The translations under genes were made by a program, and so were the position numbers. The notes beneath the pieces are model-generated. The model saw only the letters and a program-made list of their open reading frames with translations, was not told the DNA's origin and searched no databases. From Amoebophrya sp. A120 (taxonomy: Eukaryota; Sar; Dinophyceae; Syndiniales; Amoebophryaceae): a DNA stretch of 64,000 bases. Positions 22,307 through 33,875 of the stretch are shown in pieces. The stretch covers positions 10,611,890-10,675,889 of the forward strand of contig CAJINV010000003.1 in NCBI GenBank assembly GCA_905178155.1, given 5' to 3'. The number at the start of each line of letters is the position of its first letter. Within the stretch, counting starts at the first letter, position 1.

Positions 22307-23938
22307 ATGATGAACATGATGGCGCGACCATCTACTTCATTATCTCGTAGCAGTTGTACTACGAGGGGCGCCTGGCCGCGGCCGCGGTGGTCTTCTCTGG
22401 TACAGCGTGCGCTCATACTTGCTGAAATAGCTGCATGCTTCATCTACCTGGACCTGGACGATTCCTCTACCTCTACAGGCAAGCTGTTGCGAAAGCAAAA
22501 GGACGAGGGCGACGACATCATATTCACCCAGGTCGTCGTCCATGATCAACTTGATGCATTGGCGACACGGCCGGCGCTTGAGAAGGTGAAGCTGTTGAGG
22601 ACCCTCCACCGTCGCGTAAAAAACAGAGACTCTATTGCCACCGGCGGCGACGGCACTGCAGCATCGGCAGAGGGGAAGCAGCTGCTCTGTGCGCTGCGTG
22701 ACTCGGTCCAGTTTACGTGTCCGCCGTGGGAGAAGAAGATGAAAGAAGGAGGAGCGACGTCGCGAATTCGAGCGATGAATGCCACGCAGGAGCAGCCGGG
22801 CGGCCAGGACGATGCAGCAACAACTTCCTCACTCACGGCTAAGAGTAGGAGACTATCATTTTCCTCACCAGAAGAAGAATCCCTTCCAGCGGAAGCACAA
22901 GGAGCCCCCGACCCCGAGCAAGAAGACGCCTCTACTTTCTACCGTCCGCCCCTGTTGGGGAAAAGCTGCGCGATCGTGTCGAACAGTGGCGCCATGCTTT
23001 TGCACTCCTACGGAGACGAAATTGACGCGCACGACTTCGTACTGCGCATGAACAGAGCACCAACGCGAGGCTTCGAAAAACACGTCGGGAGGAGGGAAAG
23101 CGTTCGCGCGGGGTGGGACAGCACGGAATTCTTGAAAACGTTCTGCACTGAGCAGCAAGCTGCGGCACTACTTCTAGCGACGGGAAGAACTACAAGTGGC
23201 GTCGCGGATGAACATCAAGAACAAACAGTGGCACAAGCTGAAAACTTGAACTGCAACAGCGGTAGTGGAGGTGGTGAGCCGTCGCGCGAAACCGTGTACG
23301 TCCCTGAAGGGTTGATTCCGGATCCCGAATGCACGCAAATAATGCAGAACGAAAACAACGACCAGGTCCAGACCAAGCTGGCAACAGCCGCAGCTGCCCG
23401 CCCAGAGTTGTCAGAGCACACTGTTGCTTCTGTTTCCGAGCAAGAGAAGAGACGAGGGAACATCAGCTGCTCAACGCGACCTCCTATAGTACCGTTCATG
23501 AAGACTTGGCAGAACGTCAACGCAGATGGTGATTCGATCACTCGCTTCTTCCAGGAACTGTATGGCGCCTCTGAGGCGGATCCTCAGGCTAAGCAGACTG
23601 GTGGTGGAACGACGTCCGGGGCGAACTACGGCGTCATGTTGCTCGGTTACTGTGACCACGTCGATCTTTACGAGATGTCTCCGTCGCAAGCGGCCCTGAC
23701 GGAGCAGAATCACTACTACTCCTTCTTCGGTGGCGAGTTCCACGACGAGCGGCCAAGTATGGAGAACGAACCCTGGGGCCAGGGGGCCTTGACGAACAGC
23801 TACCACCCGTGGGTCCGCGCGGAGCACGATTTCTTCCGTCGGGTGGCAATTACGCCAGCGGAGGAAAGCCTGCGAACGGGCAAACTGCGCATCCAGGGGC
23901 TCATGACACTCACGGAGGAGGACTGCTCACCACACTGA
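22307..23938 (+). CDS. GT29 (sialyltransferase-family) glycosyltransferase
   Basis: The 543-residue single-exon protein has type II membrane topology: a short basic N-terminus, a hydrophobic anchor around residues 30-48 ([20 protein letters not shown]), a variable stem, then the catalytic part. Sialylmotif L is clear at residues 218-261 ([20 protein letters not shown], followed by [15 protein letters not shown]). Motif S lies near 438-458 ([16 protein letters not shown]), motif III at His469 (HYYSF) and a motif VS candidate at His500-Glu506 (HPWVRAEH). GT29 enzymes use CMP-activated sugars such as CMP-sialic acid in the Golgi; the actual donor here is unknown. Ser/Gln/Thr/Glu-rich inserts (residues 155-210 and 285-390) separate the motifs, and motif VS has one extra residue in its spacing. 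It is flanked by the long direct repeats. Confidence 0.82.
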   Translation: MMNMMARPSTSLSRSSCTTRGAWPRPRWSSLVQRALILAEIAACFIYLDLDDSSTSTGKLLRKQKDEGDDIIFTQVVVHDQLDALATRPALEKVKLLRTLHRRVKNRDSIATGGDGTAASAEGKQLLCALRDSVQFTCPPWEKKMKEGGATSRIRAMNATQEQPGGQDDAATTSSLTAKSRRLSFSSPEEESLPAEAQGAPDPEQEDASTFYRPPLLGKSCAIVSNSGAMLLHSYGDEIDAHDFVLRMNRAPTRGFEKHVGRRESVRAGWDSTEFLKTFCTEQQAAALLLATGRTTSGVADEHQEQTVAQAENLNCNSGSGGGEPSRETVYVPEGLIPDPECTQIMQNENNDQVQTKLATAAAARPELSEHTVASVSEQEKRRGNISCSTRPPIVPFMKTWQNVNADGDSITRFFQELYGASEADPQAKQTGGGTTSGANYGVMLLGYCDHVDLYEMSPSQAALTEQNHYYSFFGGEFHDERPSMENEPWGQGALTNSYHPWVRAEHDFFRRVAITPAEESLRTGKLRIQGLMTLTEEDCSPH

Positions 23939-26900
23939 AAATAGATAACGTTGCACTTTGTTCTCAAAGCAACTCATACTCAACTCAACGCTGCAGAAGA
24001 ATGCCCTCAACATCAACTACACACGTGACTGCTCCACCTCGTGTTTGTTTTGGCAGAGTGGTTGTGTATTGATTTCTGTTGCTTTTCGATGCAAATGCTC
24101 GAGCCGCAGAGGTTGTTTATGAATCGAGAAGATGCAGAGAAAGCATTTTCGTCATTATAGGTTTAGAACAATATACAGGAAAAAAGGACTTATCTCGATG
24201 CTATAGATCTCAACTATAATCATTTGTCTGTGTCGGGCAAGTGTGTAGAGGCTTCTCGGGTGCAGCTGACAAATGATACTGTATCGCATGACCCACGGGC
24301 AAGCGCACAGCATTGTTTTCTTCGTAAGCAGTTCGAGAGCAGTTTCTGGCTCACCTTGGTAGCTAATACAGTACCGAAGAAACTTGCGCCATATTGTTTT
24401 CTTCGTAATTAATCAAACTTGAAATCAAGAACGATGAGCAACGCAAAGGCGCGTAGTAGTTTTACAAGTTGACACAGTGGTTAGATTTTCCTAATAAAGG
24501 CACGATGGCGCAAGGGGCGTGCATTGGAAGAGAGAAGACAGAGGGAGGCTACGAGCGCCCCTCCTCTGTCTCATCGATCCGGCACGTCGACCCGACGAGA
24601 GGTGATGTTGGCTTTCAGAAATAATCTGCAGACGCATAGATTTGGCTTATGCAGCATAATTTACGAAATCAATTTCCATTTTTTTTGGACAGGCATAAAA
24701 CAGAGCTGCTACCCGACAAGAAGCTGAAGCGTTGACTAGCTCTCTTTCTGATTCTTGCTGCGCGTCTTCTGTAGCGCCGCCCTAGTTTTTTACCTGCTCG
24801 CGAGTCGCCCGAGAGGTGTGAAAAGTGTTGCTTCATCCAAGTTTTCTTTCGCTCACGCTGGTCGTGTTGGTGTTCCCACACGGCGCGGTCTTTTCTATCG
24901 ACAAGATAATTTTCGAGCAGTATTTCATTCTGATTCGACGAGAGCGAAAACGAAAGGGTAGGCGAGAGCTTGTTGTAATACATAAAGAAAAGAGATATTG
25001 ATGGTAGCTGCGGTTGAGAATGAGATAGAGTGAAAAATCATGGCGCTTGTGATTTCGTTGTTTATCTTTGTTTTCACAGACTTTGACTTTCACTTTCTTG
25101 CGGACGGACGCATGGAGGATGAAAGTGTACATAATAGGAATCGTGGCACAGTGCCGGAGTCGGAGCCCCTTGGTCAGACGCTTAAAAATTATAGACAGGC
25201 GTGGAGTAATATCAGTGTTTGACAACCTGGTGGAAAACTACGACTAGGCTTGAGTATGAGTAACGTGGACGCCTGTCCTGACTTCCAAAAGCCTGTTCTT
25301 GGATTCTGATTTCGCATCGTGTGGCTTCTGTTCCGCGACGAGCATCGGCCGAGTATTTGTACTCTTGTACTTACATGTCGAGTGACCACGACGTAGCAAA
25401 CAACAGGATCGCCTAGCATGGTCGATCGCGGTCCTCGGTGTTATATGAACATCAACATCGTCGCATTGTAAAAATAAAAGGCTTTTAATGCCATAGTTTA
25501 TTTATATTTATCTGTTGCTTGGCTTTTGCAGTGTTGCGCTCGGGCTCGGAGCCTTCACCAATAACCTTAACTATGTATCAGTATCAGTTTTAGGATCACG
25601 AAGAGCTCCCGACAAGGCACAGGCGAGCTTCAAGAATGTGAATGAGTGGACTGTAATATCAAAAGATGAACAGTACTATAACTTTTCGTGTTGAGTACAT
25701 GAAATTCAAATATTAGTTGTTTCAAATAATGGTTGGACTTCCGAGCAGCAGCACGGACCTAGCGAGCGGGTTCTTTGGCGATCTCCTATCTTATGGATGT
25801 GTCAGGCGGGATATCGTTAAAAAGAGGAACCTAATTTGTAACTCAAAAAATTGACTCCGCTTGGGCTCACAATGTCTTTGCTGGGCATGACGAGACATTT
25901 CCCAGTCCCAGAAGCTCGAAAAAGTCGAAGCGAGTCTTTCAAGTTGATGCTGTTGTCTACGGCAAAGAACAAGATGAAGCGCCTTTTCGGTCATGCTGGC
26001 CAGCAGCCCAATGCTGAAGCCTGAATAGGATCAGGATGATATCCTCACGATGATGGGCCTACTTGTAAATAAAAAGTACGCTGCCCCACAATTGATTCAG
26101 TTACGTAGTCACTTTGCGGTCGCAGACGCAGACCTTCATAGATATATCATTTACCGTCGCCCACCAGTTGCCTGATCATGCTTCCATTGCGTCGCATTTC
26201 ATCCGCGACTCGGTCACCAGACCATCATCTGCGGAAGTCTGCTAATAGCAGTTGGCTTACGGTTTAAGTATCAGTTTTCGATCTAATTCTATTAAGTGAT
26301 ATCACAAATGATCCTTTCCAGTCTACTGTGTCTTACTGTCTTCCGATCTCCCACATGACTTTTGTTCCATATGTGGTTCCTCGACAACGTCCGCAATGGC
26401 GTTCCCGCTAGTGCCGCGAGTTCTTTATGGAGGGGACGACGAAGTATAAGTGAGTGACCTGAATAAGGGTGCTGCAGCTAGCCTTAAAGAAAATGACGGA
26501 CTCCTGTCATGCCGATTTGCCTTATGAGGATGACGATGAACTGCACAAGGCACGAAGACAAGCCGCGATTTAGATTTTCATTGGGATGTGTACAGGTACA
26601 TGCTATTTGTATAAAATTATTGGATTTCTGCGAAAGCAAAAGAATTGGCCGGCAGACCGCTTCAATGACTTCAGACACAGACAACTACGAGTACTATAAA
26701 AAACGAAATCAGTCAGAGACTAGAAGTTGTCTCAAAAATGAAATAAGAACACACGTATGACAGACAACCACAACAGGAGCTTTTGATACTATTCTCCTAT
26801 TCTTAGCAGTGACCTACTCAGACTTCTATTTTTGAAGATTTTGCATTGGGATATAAAAATATTGCTAGCGGCTGCAGTACTTAAATGCAGAAACACATCG

Positions 26901-26966
26901 CGAAGAATCGACCCCCTCAATAAATATCTATAATTGCTGCGACAACAAGTCCTGCGCCCCGACCAC
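23939..26966. other. Non-coding stretch after the GT29 gene
   Basis: It begins with the right copy of the long direct repeat (to about 25090). The remaining 1.9 kb is AT-rich, with short open frames lacking protein character. Nothing else recognisable was found. Confidence 0.5.
23993..25090 (+). repeat. Long direct repeat, right copy (about 1.1 kb)
   Basis: Same orientation and order of motifs as the block at 21006-22230, lacking its ~140-bp insertion. It contains the same start (CAGAAGAATGCCCTCAACAT), centre (CGGGCAAGCGCACAGCATTG) and end (TTTGTTTTCACAGACTTTGA). Together the two copies bracket the GT29 gene like a duplicated or transposed cassette. Confidence 0.85.
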
Positions 26967-28929
26967 ATGGACCTTTTTCACTACTTCTACCTGGGCCCGG
27001 AGCAAGATCTTCCTGCAGTGTGGATGGTCCTACGTCGGCTTTTGTCGCGAGCATAAGTCGCCCGCAGTCGGTACAGTTTTCAGCCGCGCCATTCGCCAGA
27101 AGCGCAGCTAGTGCAAGAATAGCTACAGATTCATCCTTCCAAGAAATCAGACAGCGCCCCCGACGTAGTCAACCTCAACATGATCCCAATGCTTCGGCTT
27201 CAGCTTCAACGAGCTTCGCTGAGGGAGAGGACGGCGACGCAAAACCCACGACCGTGATGGAAACCCCGGAAGGCGAGACCACAAGCACAACTGCGCCTGA
27301 AAATGGCGACGCCGACGCAAACGAAAACCAACCTGCAGAAGATCCCGCGGATACCGGTGAGTCGCAATCAAATGACGCTGGGGAAGACAGCACTAGCAAG
27401 AAGCCCAACGAAAGCAATGTCGGAGCTGTCACAGAACAAGATGAAACAGGTGGTGCCGACAGCAAGACCGTGACTGAAGGAGAAGATGAAGGCACAGGAG
27501 ACACCAGCGCGGCCAAAAATGACGCACCAGATTCAGGTGCGGTCGCTGGCGCGCCGGTGGCCGAAGACGAAAGCACAAACGGCAAAGCGGGGGATGATTC
27601 CGCCGCAGGACCCGCTCCGGCCGCGGAGAACGAGCACGCGGGGAACAAGGATGAAGACGCAGCGGAAAAAGTCGCGGAAGCAGAGGAGGCAAAGGCAGAA
27701 GCGGGGGAAGAGAACGAGGCCGAAGAAGCGGGGGATGGGGCGGGGGAACAAGACGAGAACACAGGTGGAGATGCAGAGGACGATGCTGCAGCAGAAGAGG
27801 CTAACGAGGACACCAACGCCAACGATGACGCGGAGGCGGAACCAAACGACGAAGGCAAGAGCGACGCATCCCTACCGGCGCAGAGCACACGGCGGGCCCG
27901 CATGACCAACGGGATGAAGCAGAACGGCGATGACGCCACAGCGGTAGATCCGAAGTCCGCACCACCCCTGCGTCGAAATCCGGACTTTGGCGCAGCATAT
28001 CAGAGTGTCTGTTGGGGAATCATAATCAACAAAATAAACGGAAGTAATTTGCGATGCTTACTACCAACAGTTTGCCTTTGCGTTTCCACGAAGTGACGCA
28101 TGACAAATGCTGCTCATTTCAAGGCTCTACTTGACATCGTTCTTAATAGCGCAGATCTCCGCAGCAAGAGCAACCCTCTCCATAGTGATGACCCTCATCA
28201 GGCTTAGCCAGTCGCCCTGCTCTCTACTTGCCTTCTATAATGAAAGGCAGGCCATCCGTATCAGGGTCCCCGAGCATTTTACGCATTTCAACTTTCCGTT
28301 TGTATTTTGTAAATTTCCCATGAGGCAGCACTTCGATACATCAATAGGGATGGAAAATGTAGAAAAGTTTCATACCTATAAAGTACTAGCTAGCACGGCC
28401 GGGCACTGTTATGAGCACGATTGCGGCCGTTCTTCGCATTTTTTGGCGTCCCCACTAGCACGGTCGGACCGTGCTAGAAAAGCAGCCGGCCGCGTGCTTG
28501 TAGTGCCTATGTGAGCGAAAAAGTGAATATATATCCAAAAAATGGGCCGCATATTTCGAAGCCGCAAAATATGCGGCCCATTTTTGGGATATATATCCAC
28601 TTTTTCGCTCACATAGGCACTACAAGCACGCGGCTGGCTGCTTTTCTAGCACGGTCCGACCGTGCTAGTGGGGACACCAAAAAATGCAAAGAATGGTCGA
28701 TATGGTGCTCATAGCAGTGCCTGACCGTGCTAGCTAGTACTTTATAGGTATGAAACATTTTGCAGTTTTCCATTGATATACATCAATCAAAAAGTTCAAA
28801 TGGATCGAACCCAAACTACCAGAGTGCTCCCGGCACGTGAAAGAATGCCCCGCCGCAGCAGCGAACAGTGGCGAGGAGCCGCCAGCAGAGCTACGAGCTG
28901 AGAAGCGGCCAGAGGAAGAGGCACAGTGA
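26967..28929 (+). CDS. Acidic low-complexity protein, last intron a foldback element
   Basis: I do not recognise the family. The main exon runs from about 27020 to 28006 and encodes an Ala/Glu/Asp/Gly-rich acidic protein with many Asn and Thr (for example EEANEDTNANDDAEAEPNDE), then a basic stretch (RRNPDFGAAYQS). It is joined by GT-AG to 28124-28203 (ALLDIVLNSADLRSKSN), then at a CAGGC repeat to 28253-28345 (IRIRVPEHF) and, across the foldback at 28346-28779, to 28788-28929, which ends AELRAEKRPEEEAQ. The acidic ending matches the rest of the protein and supports the joins. The first exon is uncertain: a different frame at 26967 reads MDLFHYFYLGPEQDLPAVWM and may be the N-terminus after an unresolved splice. 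Confidence 0.5.
28346..28779. mobile_element. 434-bp foldback element with 8-bp TSD, probably an intron
   Basis: Nearly the whole element is one inverted repeat with its centre near 28560. The arms contain smaller palindromes (CTAGCACGGTC-GGACCGTGCTAG near 28455 and its counterpart near 28646). It is flanked by ACATCAAT at 28338-28345 and 28780-28787. The left end starts AGGGATGGAAAATG; the right end complement is ATATCAATGGAAAA. Removing the element and one TSD joins CAC TTC GAT ACA TCA AT to C AAA AAG TTC, an uninterrupted frame. Eight-base duplications are typical of hAT-like transposons, but no transposase is present (a MITE-like non-autonomous element). Confidence 0.8.
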
Positions 28930-29996
28930 GGAGCACTTCTAGGAGAAAATGAATTGTATACAGCTCTGCTCATCTCGGAGGTGCACTACGAAAGTGTCAG
29001 TGTACGATGAAGAACAAAGCAAACTTGAAACAAGCTGCTCGCACTGCTTTCTATACAAAGAAGACAGAGAATAACTGATCGTCCTTGTGCTTGTGTCTTC
29101 CATTCCCGGGAGCGTCGACGAAATGGAAATGTGCTCTGCTGTTCTTATGGCTTTTGATTTTGCAGTCAGCGGCCCGCATTGACGCCTGCGAGTTGCACTG
29201 CCGGGAATGTTGGAAATTGTGCGACCAGCAGGTCGCCTGTAATTGGTGTAAGAACATGGGGATACTAGTGATGCTATTCCTGTTGGAGAAGTTCAAGTTT
29301 GTCAAGGTGCTTCTCTCACCCACGGAGTGTTGGCACCGCTAGTTGTAACTGCAGCCTGCCGTGTGAGTGTTGCGAAGTCGATGAAGAGTTGTACTATCAT
29401 CTATGGAGGAGCTGCCTGAGCCTGGCTCGTACAGAATATGTAGAGTTGAGTTGCGGAGATGTTGAGCTGGTACTGATATATCTCGTGTCGTTCGTGTGAC
29501 CTATTCGATACGACTGTGCCATGCGACGCGCTGAACCTTCGTCCGATCTGATATTACTATCACCATTCCTAGAACTACTTATCAGGTTCGGCGGATTGCA
29601 ACGACATTCAAACTAACAGTGCATGGCTCGTCTCTTGCTCGGAAGGAGTCATCTTGAAATTGCTGTTTGCTCGATAGGCAACACTCAAACTCAAAATGAC
29701 GAATTTTTACCATATGTAGTCAAGATCGACAAGAGGGGGAACGTGCCACCCGCTTAAAGGAGGGGAAAATAAACCTCTCGCCCAAGTCCAACGAACTTCA
29801 GAGAAGTGCGACCCGCCGGCGATATCAACTGGCGAAACTCCTGCTCCGTAGTTCAAGTTCTATTTAGGTCGGGAGGCCGTCGGGCCGGCGACATACATTC
29901 GCTCTCCGGCTACCTATCGCTATTCCCTGCGATGAACTGATAAGTTTGAATTTCGCGGAAAACCGAAAGCAAATAAAAGTATCTGTCCCCGCAACC
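28930..29996. other. Intergenic stretch
   Basis: No supported gene. The open frame at 29085-29342 (Cys-rich, IDACELHCRECWKLCDQ) has a hydrophobic start but lacks continuation or neighbours and is left out. The downstream coiled-coil gene starts at 29997 in a good context (CAACCATGG). Confidence 0.4.
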
Positions 29997-32900
29997 ATGG
30001 TGGTGCAGACGCAGTCGCACCGATCTCCGGAGCTCGAGGAAGAGCAGAAGAATGCGCCAGGCGACGAGTCCGCGAGTAGTACCCGGGCTGGGATCATGAA
30101 GGAAAAGCAGAACAACAAGATTGGCGGCGCACACGAGCTGCCGCCGATGCCGCAACTGGAAAGTTTCCCGAGCCCGGAAGAAGTGAAGCACAAGGCGGTG
30201 TTGGACCTTCTCAACGACCACGTGATGTATGATTTGCGAAAAGAGCAAAAGGCGCAACTGCAGGAGATTCTCGGACGAATTCAAGTGGAAATCAAAAGCA
30301 GCCTCGAAACGGAAACGGCAGCTGACGCCGGTGCTGGTCTGTCGCTCGAAAATGATCTGAAATTTCCCGCCCTTCACGACCGGTCAAAATTTCAAGACTT
30401 GGAAGCGTTGGCAAACCGGGATTTCAACATCGATCTGCGCAAAGACGAGGCAGATGTCGTGCTGGAAAATTATGAGTCACGTCTGACGCAGCGGGTTTTT
30501 GAGAAGGTCACGCCGGAGAATTGGGAGCGGATCTCCGCCCTCGAAAATCACAATGAGGCTCTAGTGGACCGTATCCATTTGTGTACAACAAGTGGCATGA
30601 TAGTAGTACCCACCCCATCAATTTGCCATGCAAGTTTTCTTGCCCAGCAGAACGATCAGACGCAGACACCCGCAACGACCGCATGAGATGATGCGACGTT
30701 TGCTTTGCATTTATATTCCAGCGGTGCACAACTACCAAAGTCAAAGAACAAAGAACGCGATCTCCCTCATTAACTGCTGGAACGGGTTGTGTTGCGTCGT
30801 TCGAGATGCCTGGCTGTCAATGCAATCCAGACAGTGCAGACGCTGGGCCTTGAGGATCTTGCTAGCGCTCCTTGGGCTGTCCTTTTAAAAAGGCAGTCTC
30901 TGCCGGCACACCTTGGCAGCTTTTGCAATTGCCGAAGAACTCTGCGCGAAGTTCTTGCATTGCGCAACAGCCAGCAAAATTGATCGTCTTTTGTGGCAGA
31001 TTTAGGGGTGGCCCTCTGACCGTGGGTACGTTTTTACCAAGCATAGACCGAATGGAGACCATGGAGAATCACCTCCTGGACCGGAGTAAGCAACTCAGTC
31101 AGTGCCGGTACTCCTATTTCCTAGAGATAACCCACCTGCGCAACCAGGTGTATCTACAGGGACTGAACCCCGAAGAATTCGACCCTCACGAGTGCTACTT
31201 TTTCGACCCCCTGGACAGCCTAGAGGAGGAGTTGCGAGAAATGTTGAACCAAAAAATCAAGGACAGCGTACAACTATAATATCTTTTTCTTTTGGTTTTA
31301 ACGTTGTATCTGCAACTGCTATTTCTCATTCTCCGTCTTCTCGAGAACAAACCTTTTCATCAGCACTTTATCCACAGTAAGGTAGAATAAGCAGTTCGCT
31401 GGCCTAGGAGCTTCTGTCGTGAAAATGTTTATATCCTTTCTCAAATTTCGTTGGTTCGTCATTGGTTTCTAGTGATTGCGAAAAGTTCGACGAGCAGGAC
31501 CTCGGTCGATGCAGCTCTCACAGCAAGCAGAAGTACGTACTCATGCAAGATGACATGAAGTGTATTTGTATTATGCTCCAAGCGATCAACAGCAACATGA
31601 ACATCGTCATCGGCTGAGCACCACTATTATTGCTTTTGCTACAGGTTCGCGTATATTATGGGAAGTGGAAAAAAGCAGAGGCCCGAGCGAACGAGCTGCA
31701 GGATCGGTTAGACAATTTGATGGCCACGCTGTCACCGGAGCAGATGACGCGCAAGCCACGGCCCGTGCGGGAGGAGTTGGAGTGGTTGGCTGACTATCCA
31801 GTGTAACGGAAGGAGTATCGTGCTCGTACTGATCGAAGTCATAATGTACTTAAGTATTCATGGCAAGAAACCTATTTCGTGATCGCGAGGATAACTATAG
31901 GTAAGTCTCCTGAATACGCATTTGCATATACAAAAACTACAACAAATTTTGATCTTCTTCCTCATGCTCAGCAAGTTTGTCACACGATTTCTAGTACGTA
32001 GTGCGATGCTTTTGCAATGCATACTGCCTTTTACGGGGCAAATGCTGTTATTAAGGGTATGGCAGAGAGCTTTCCAGATGATATGCTCTCTTGGGCGAAG
32101 AAGGTAAATAAGATTGTGATCATCATTGTCTTCATCGAGGTTGGTATTTATGTGTCCCCGTAGTTGTCGGCTGCACTTCTCTATGTATTTTTAGTAGTCC
32201 TGATGCTTCGTTCTAGGTTCTAGTGCCAGTACTTACGTCGGTGGCACTTCTTTCTACCACTGGTTTTTTCCGTACAGGGACATACAGGGACATTTTTCGA
32301 ATACGCTTACGCTCCTACTCGAGGCGGAGGCTTCATCCATCCAGGACCAGGAGTTCTCGTTATCTTGCATCTGGCTGTGCGCAGCACGTGCACGTGTTTA
32401 TATCCATGTCTGTAAAGAAAGACGCACTAGCGGAAGTATGGTGAGCTGCTGCAACCTCAAGCGTGGACAGGAACAATGTTTGCATCGCCGCTCGTGCGAA
32501 TTTTAAAACTCTACTCACCGTATAAGAACTACATTAACATTTACATTTAGACAAGGATCTGTTTGTGCTTCGACGGGCACAAAAATTGTGGCTTCGGACA
32601 CATGAAAGTGATTTTTTCTTTGCAGGCACTCGGCATGGAAGGTGGCCAAGACGCAAAGTTGGCAGAACTCCAGCGGCTGCTCGAGGAGGCACAAGAGGCA
32701 TTGGCTGCGGAAAAAAGAACAAGTGCAGACTTACGAGCCGAGCTTGCGCAGGCCAAGGGCGACTTGGAGCGAGCGGCCGCAGAGCTTGAGTCAGCCCAAA
32801 GTCAGGTCATGGAGATGCAGCACAAGATTTCCGAACTTGAAAGCTACGTGGAGGAGTCGAGCGCTAGTCTAGAGGAGATGCGACAAAAAAGCCTTCGCAT

Positions 32901-33875
32901 GGGAAGCTCTGCCGACGACGTATATATTCAGATGAGATTTTTGATGAAAACTACTGAAACTCCTTTGTTACCGATAGATGCCTAGTCGATTGACGTTCGT
33001 TATTGTACTAAAGTTTTGCCTTTTTCCCGCAATGGTACCCACAAAAATACTTGTACTTCATTTTCCATCACTTCTGCACCAGGCTTCTTTGCGACAGCAG
33101 CTGTCCGCAGAAGTGGAAGCTGAGATGCGGGTGTGCATCGCAAATGTGTCGGGGTCTAGATGGATGCGGCTGGTCATGTGAACAAGTTGTTTTGGACACA
33201 AAAGAATATGCGATGCATGAACCGCAAAAACTGTGTACTCTTTGCTAGGCCAAGGATGGGCCTCGTCCTCTAATGCGGAAATCATGGCGTCGAGTTTGAG
33301 AGGGTCGCGCAAGATCTGTGAAGATAGTTCTGTGTGTATTCCGGACACTGCGCCAGCCGGTCGTCCGCGAGATGCATTTGCATAACAAATCTCGCACTCT
33401 TCCGGACGCAGACATGTTTTGCAGTTGATGGCGGGGCAAGATCAGCAATCTCGAGGACGAGCTCGCCAGGGCACGCGAGGAAGCGCGGCTGGAAAAGCTA
33501 CGAGCGGATGACTTGCAGAGCAAGCTGGACAGCGTGCAAGGAATAACCCCCGAGATGCTGGCACGGCTGCAAGAGCTCGAGAAGGCGGAGCAGATGCTGG
33601 CAAAAACGCGGGCGGAGCTTGCATCCGAAGCGGAGAAGCGAAACGCCGAACGGGCAGCCGCCCAGCAGCGCGAATTGGAAATGAAACGGCGCGCGACCGA
33701 ACAGAAAGTGCAGCATGCTGCTGCCATGATGAAAAAGAGCGCTATGAAAGCCGCCGCTGTCGAAAAGGCCAAACAGGAAAAGGCCGAGAAAGCTGCGGCC
33801 GGCCAGGCCGCAAGCGGGGACTCGTCAGGTGAGCAAGCGCCGAAAGATGACAAATTCTGGTCTCAAGTTCAATAA
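29997..33875 (+). CDS. Coiled-coil protein, probably cytoskeletal (8 exons)
   Basis: Model: 29997-30571, 31051-31267, 31645-31800, 32023-32103, 32626-32919, 33083-33130, 33249-33293, 33441-33875; 1,851 nt, 616 residues. The N-terminal part has charged helices (RISALENHNEALVDRMETME), then a conserved-looking block (SYFLEITHLRNQVYLQGLNP, FDPHECYFFDPLDS), and from 32626 a long heptad coiled coil rich in Leu/Glu/Ala/Lys (LAELQRLLEEAQEALAAEKR). It ends DDKFWSQVQ after an Ala/Lys-rich segment. The first intron is joined at GACCG direct repeats (30567-30571, 31046-31050) and the fourth exon follows an introner-like insert. Proteins of this build in alveolates are often flagellar or cortical cytoskeleton components, which is inference. 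The 33249-33293 mini-exon is the least certain. Confidence 0.6.
31801..32022 (+). mobile_element. Introner-like element (family B, copy 1)
   Basis: The intron between exons ending …LADYP and starting TAFYGANAVIKG has matching inverted ends: left GTATCGTGCTCGTACTGATC, right GCGATGCTTTTGCAATGCAT (complement ATGCATTGCAAAAGCATCGC). The same right-end motif is found at the ends of introns at 35361 and, inverted, at 37434. The 5' end is GT, but no AG is seen at the 3' end that keeps the frame. Confidence 0.5.

Noticed and set aside
27175-27939. 254-residue reverse-strand Ser/Ala-rich frame
   Set aside because: Antisense shadow of the acidic low-complexity exon.
29085-29342. Cys-rich 85-residue frame that might be a small secreted protein
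   Set aside because: Hydrophobic start and several Cys, but poor start context, no second exon and no recognisable pattern; evidence too thin.
31475-31530. Possible extra exon (FDEQDLGRCSSHSKQ) followed by GTACGT
   Set aside because: Its end phase does not fit the following exon at 31645, whereas direct joining of 31267 to 31645 does.
33245-33853. 202-residue reverse-strand frame
   Set aside because: It is the antisense shadow of the coiled-coil exon: Ala/Glu/Lys codons read backwards give a Ser/Phe/Ala-rich frame.
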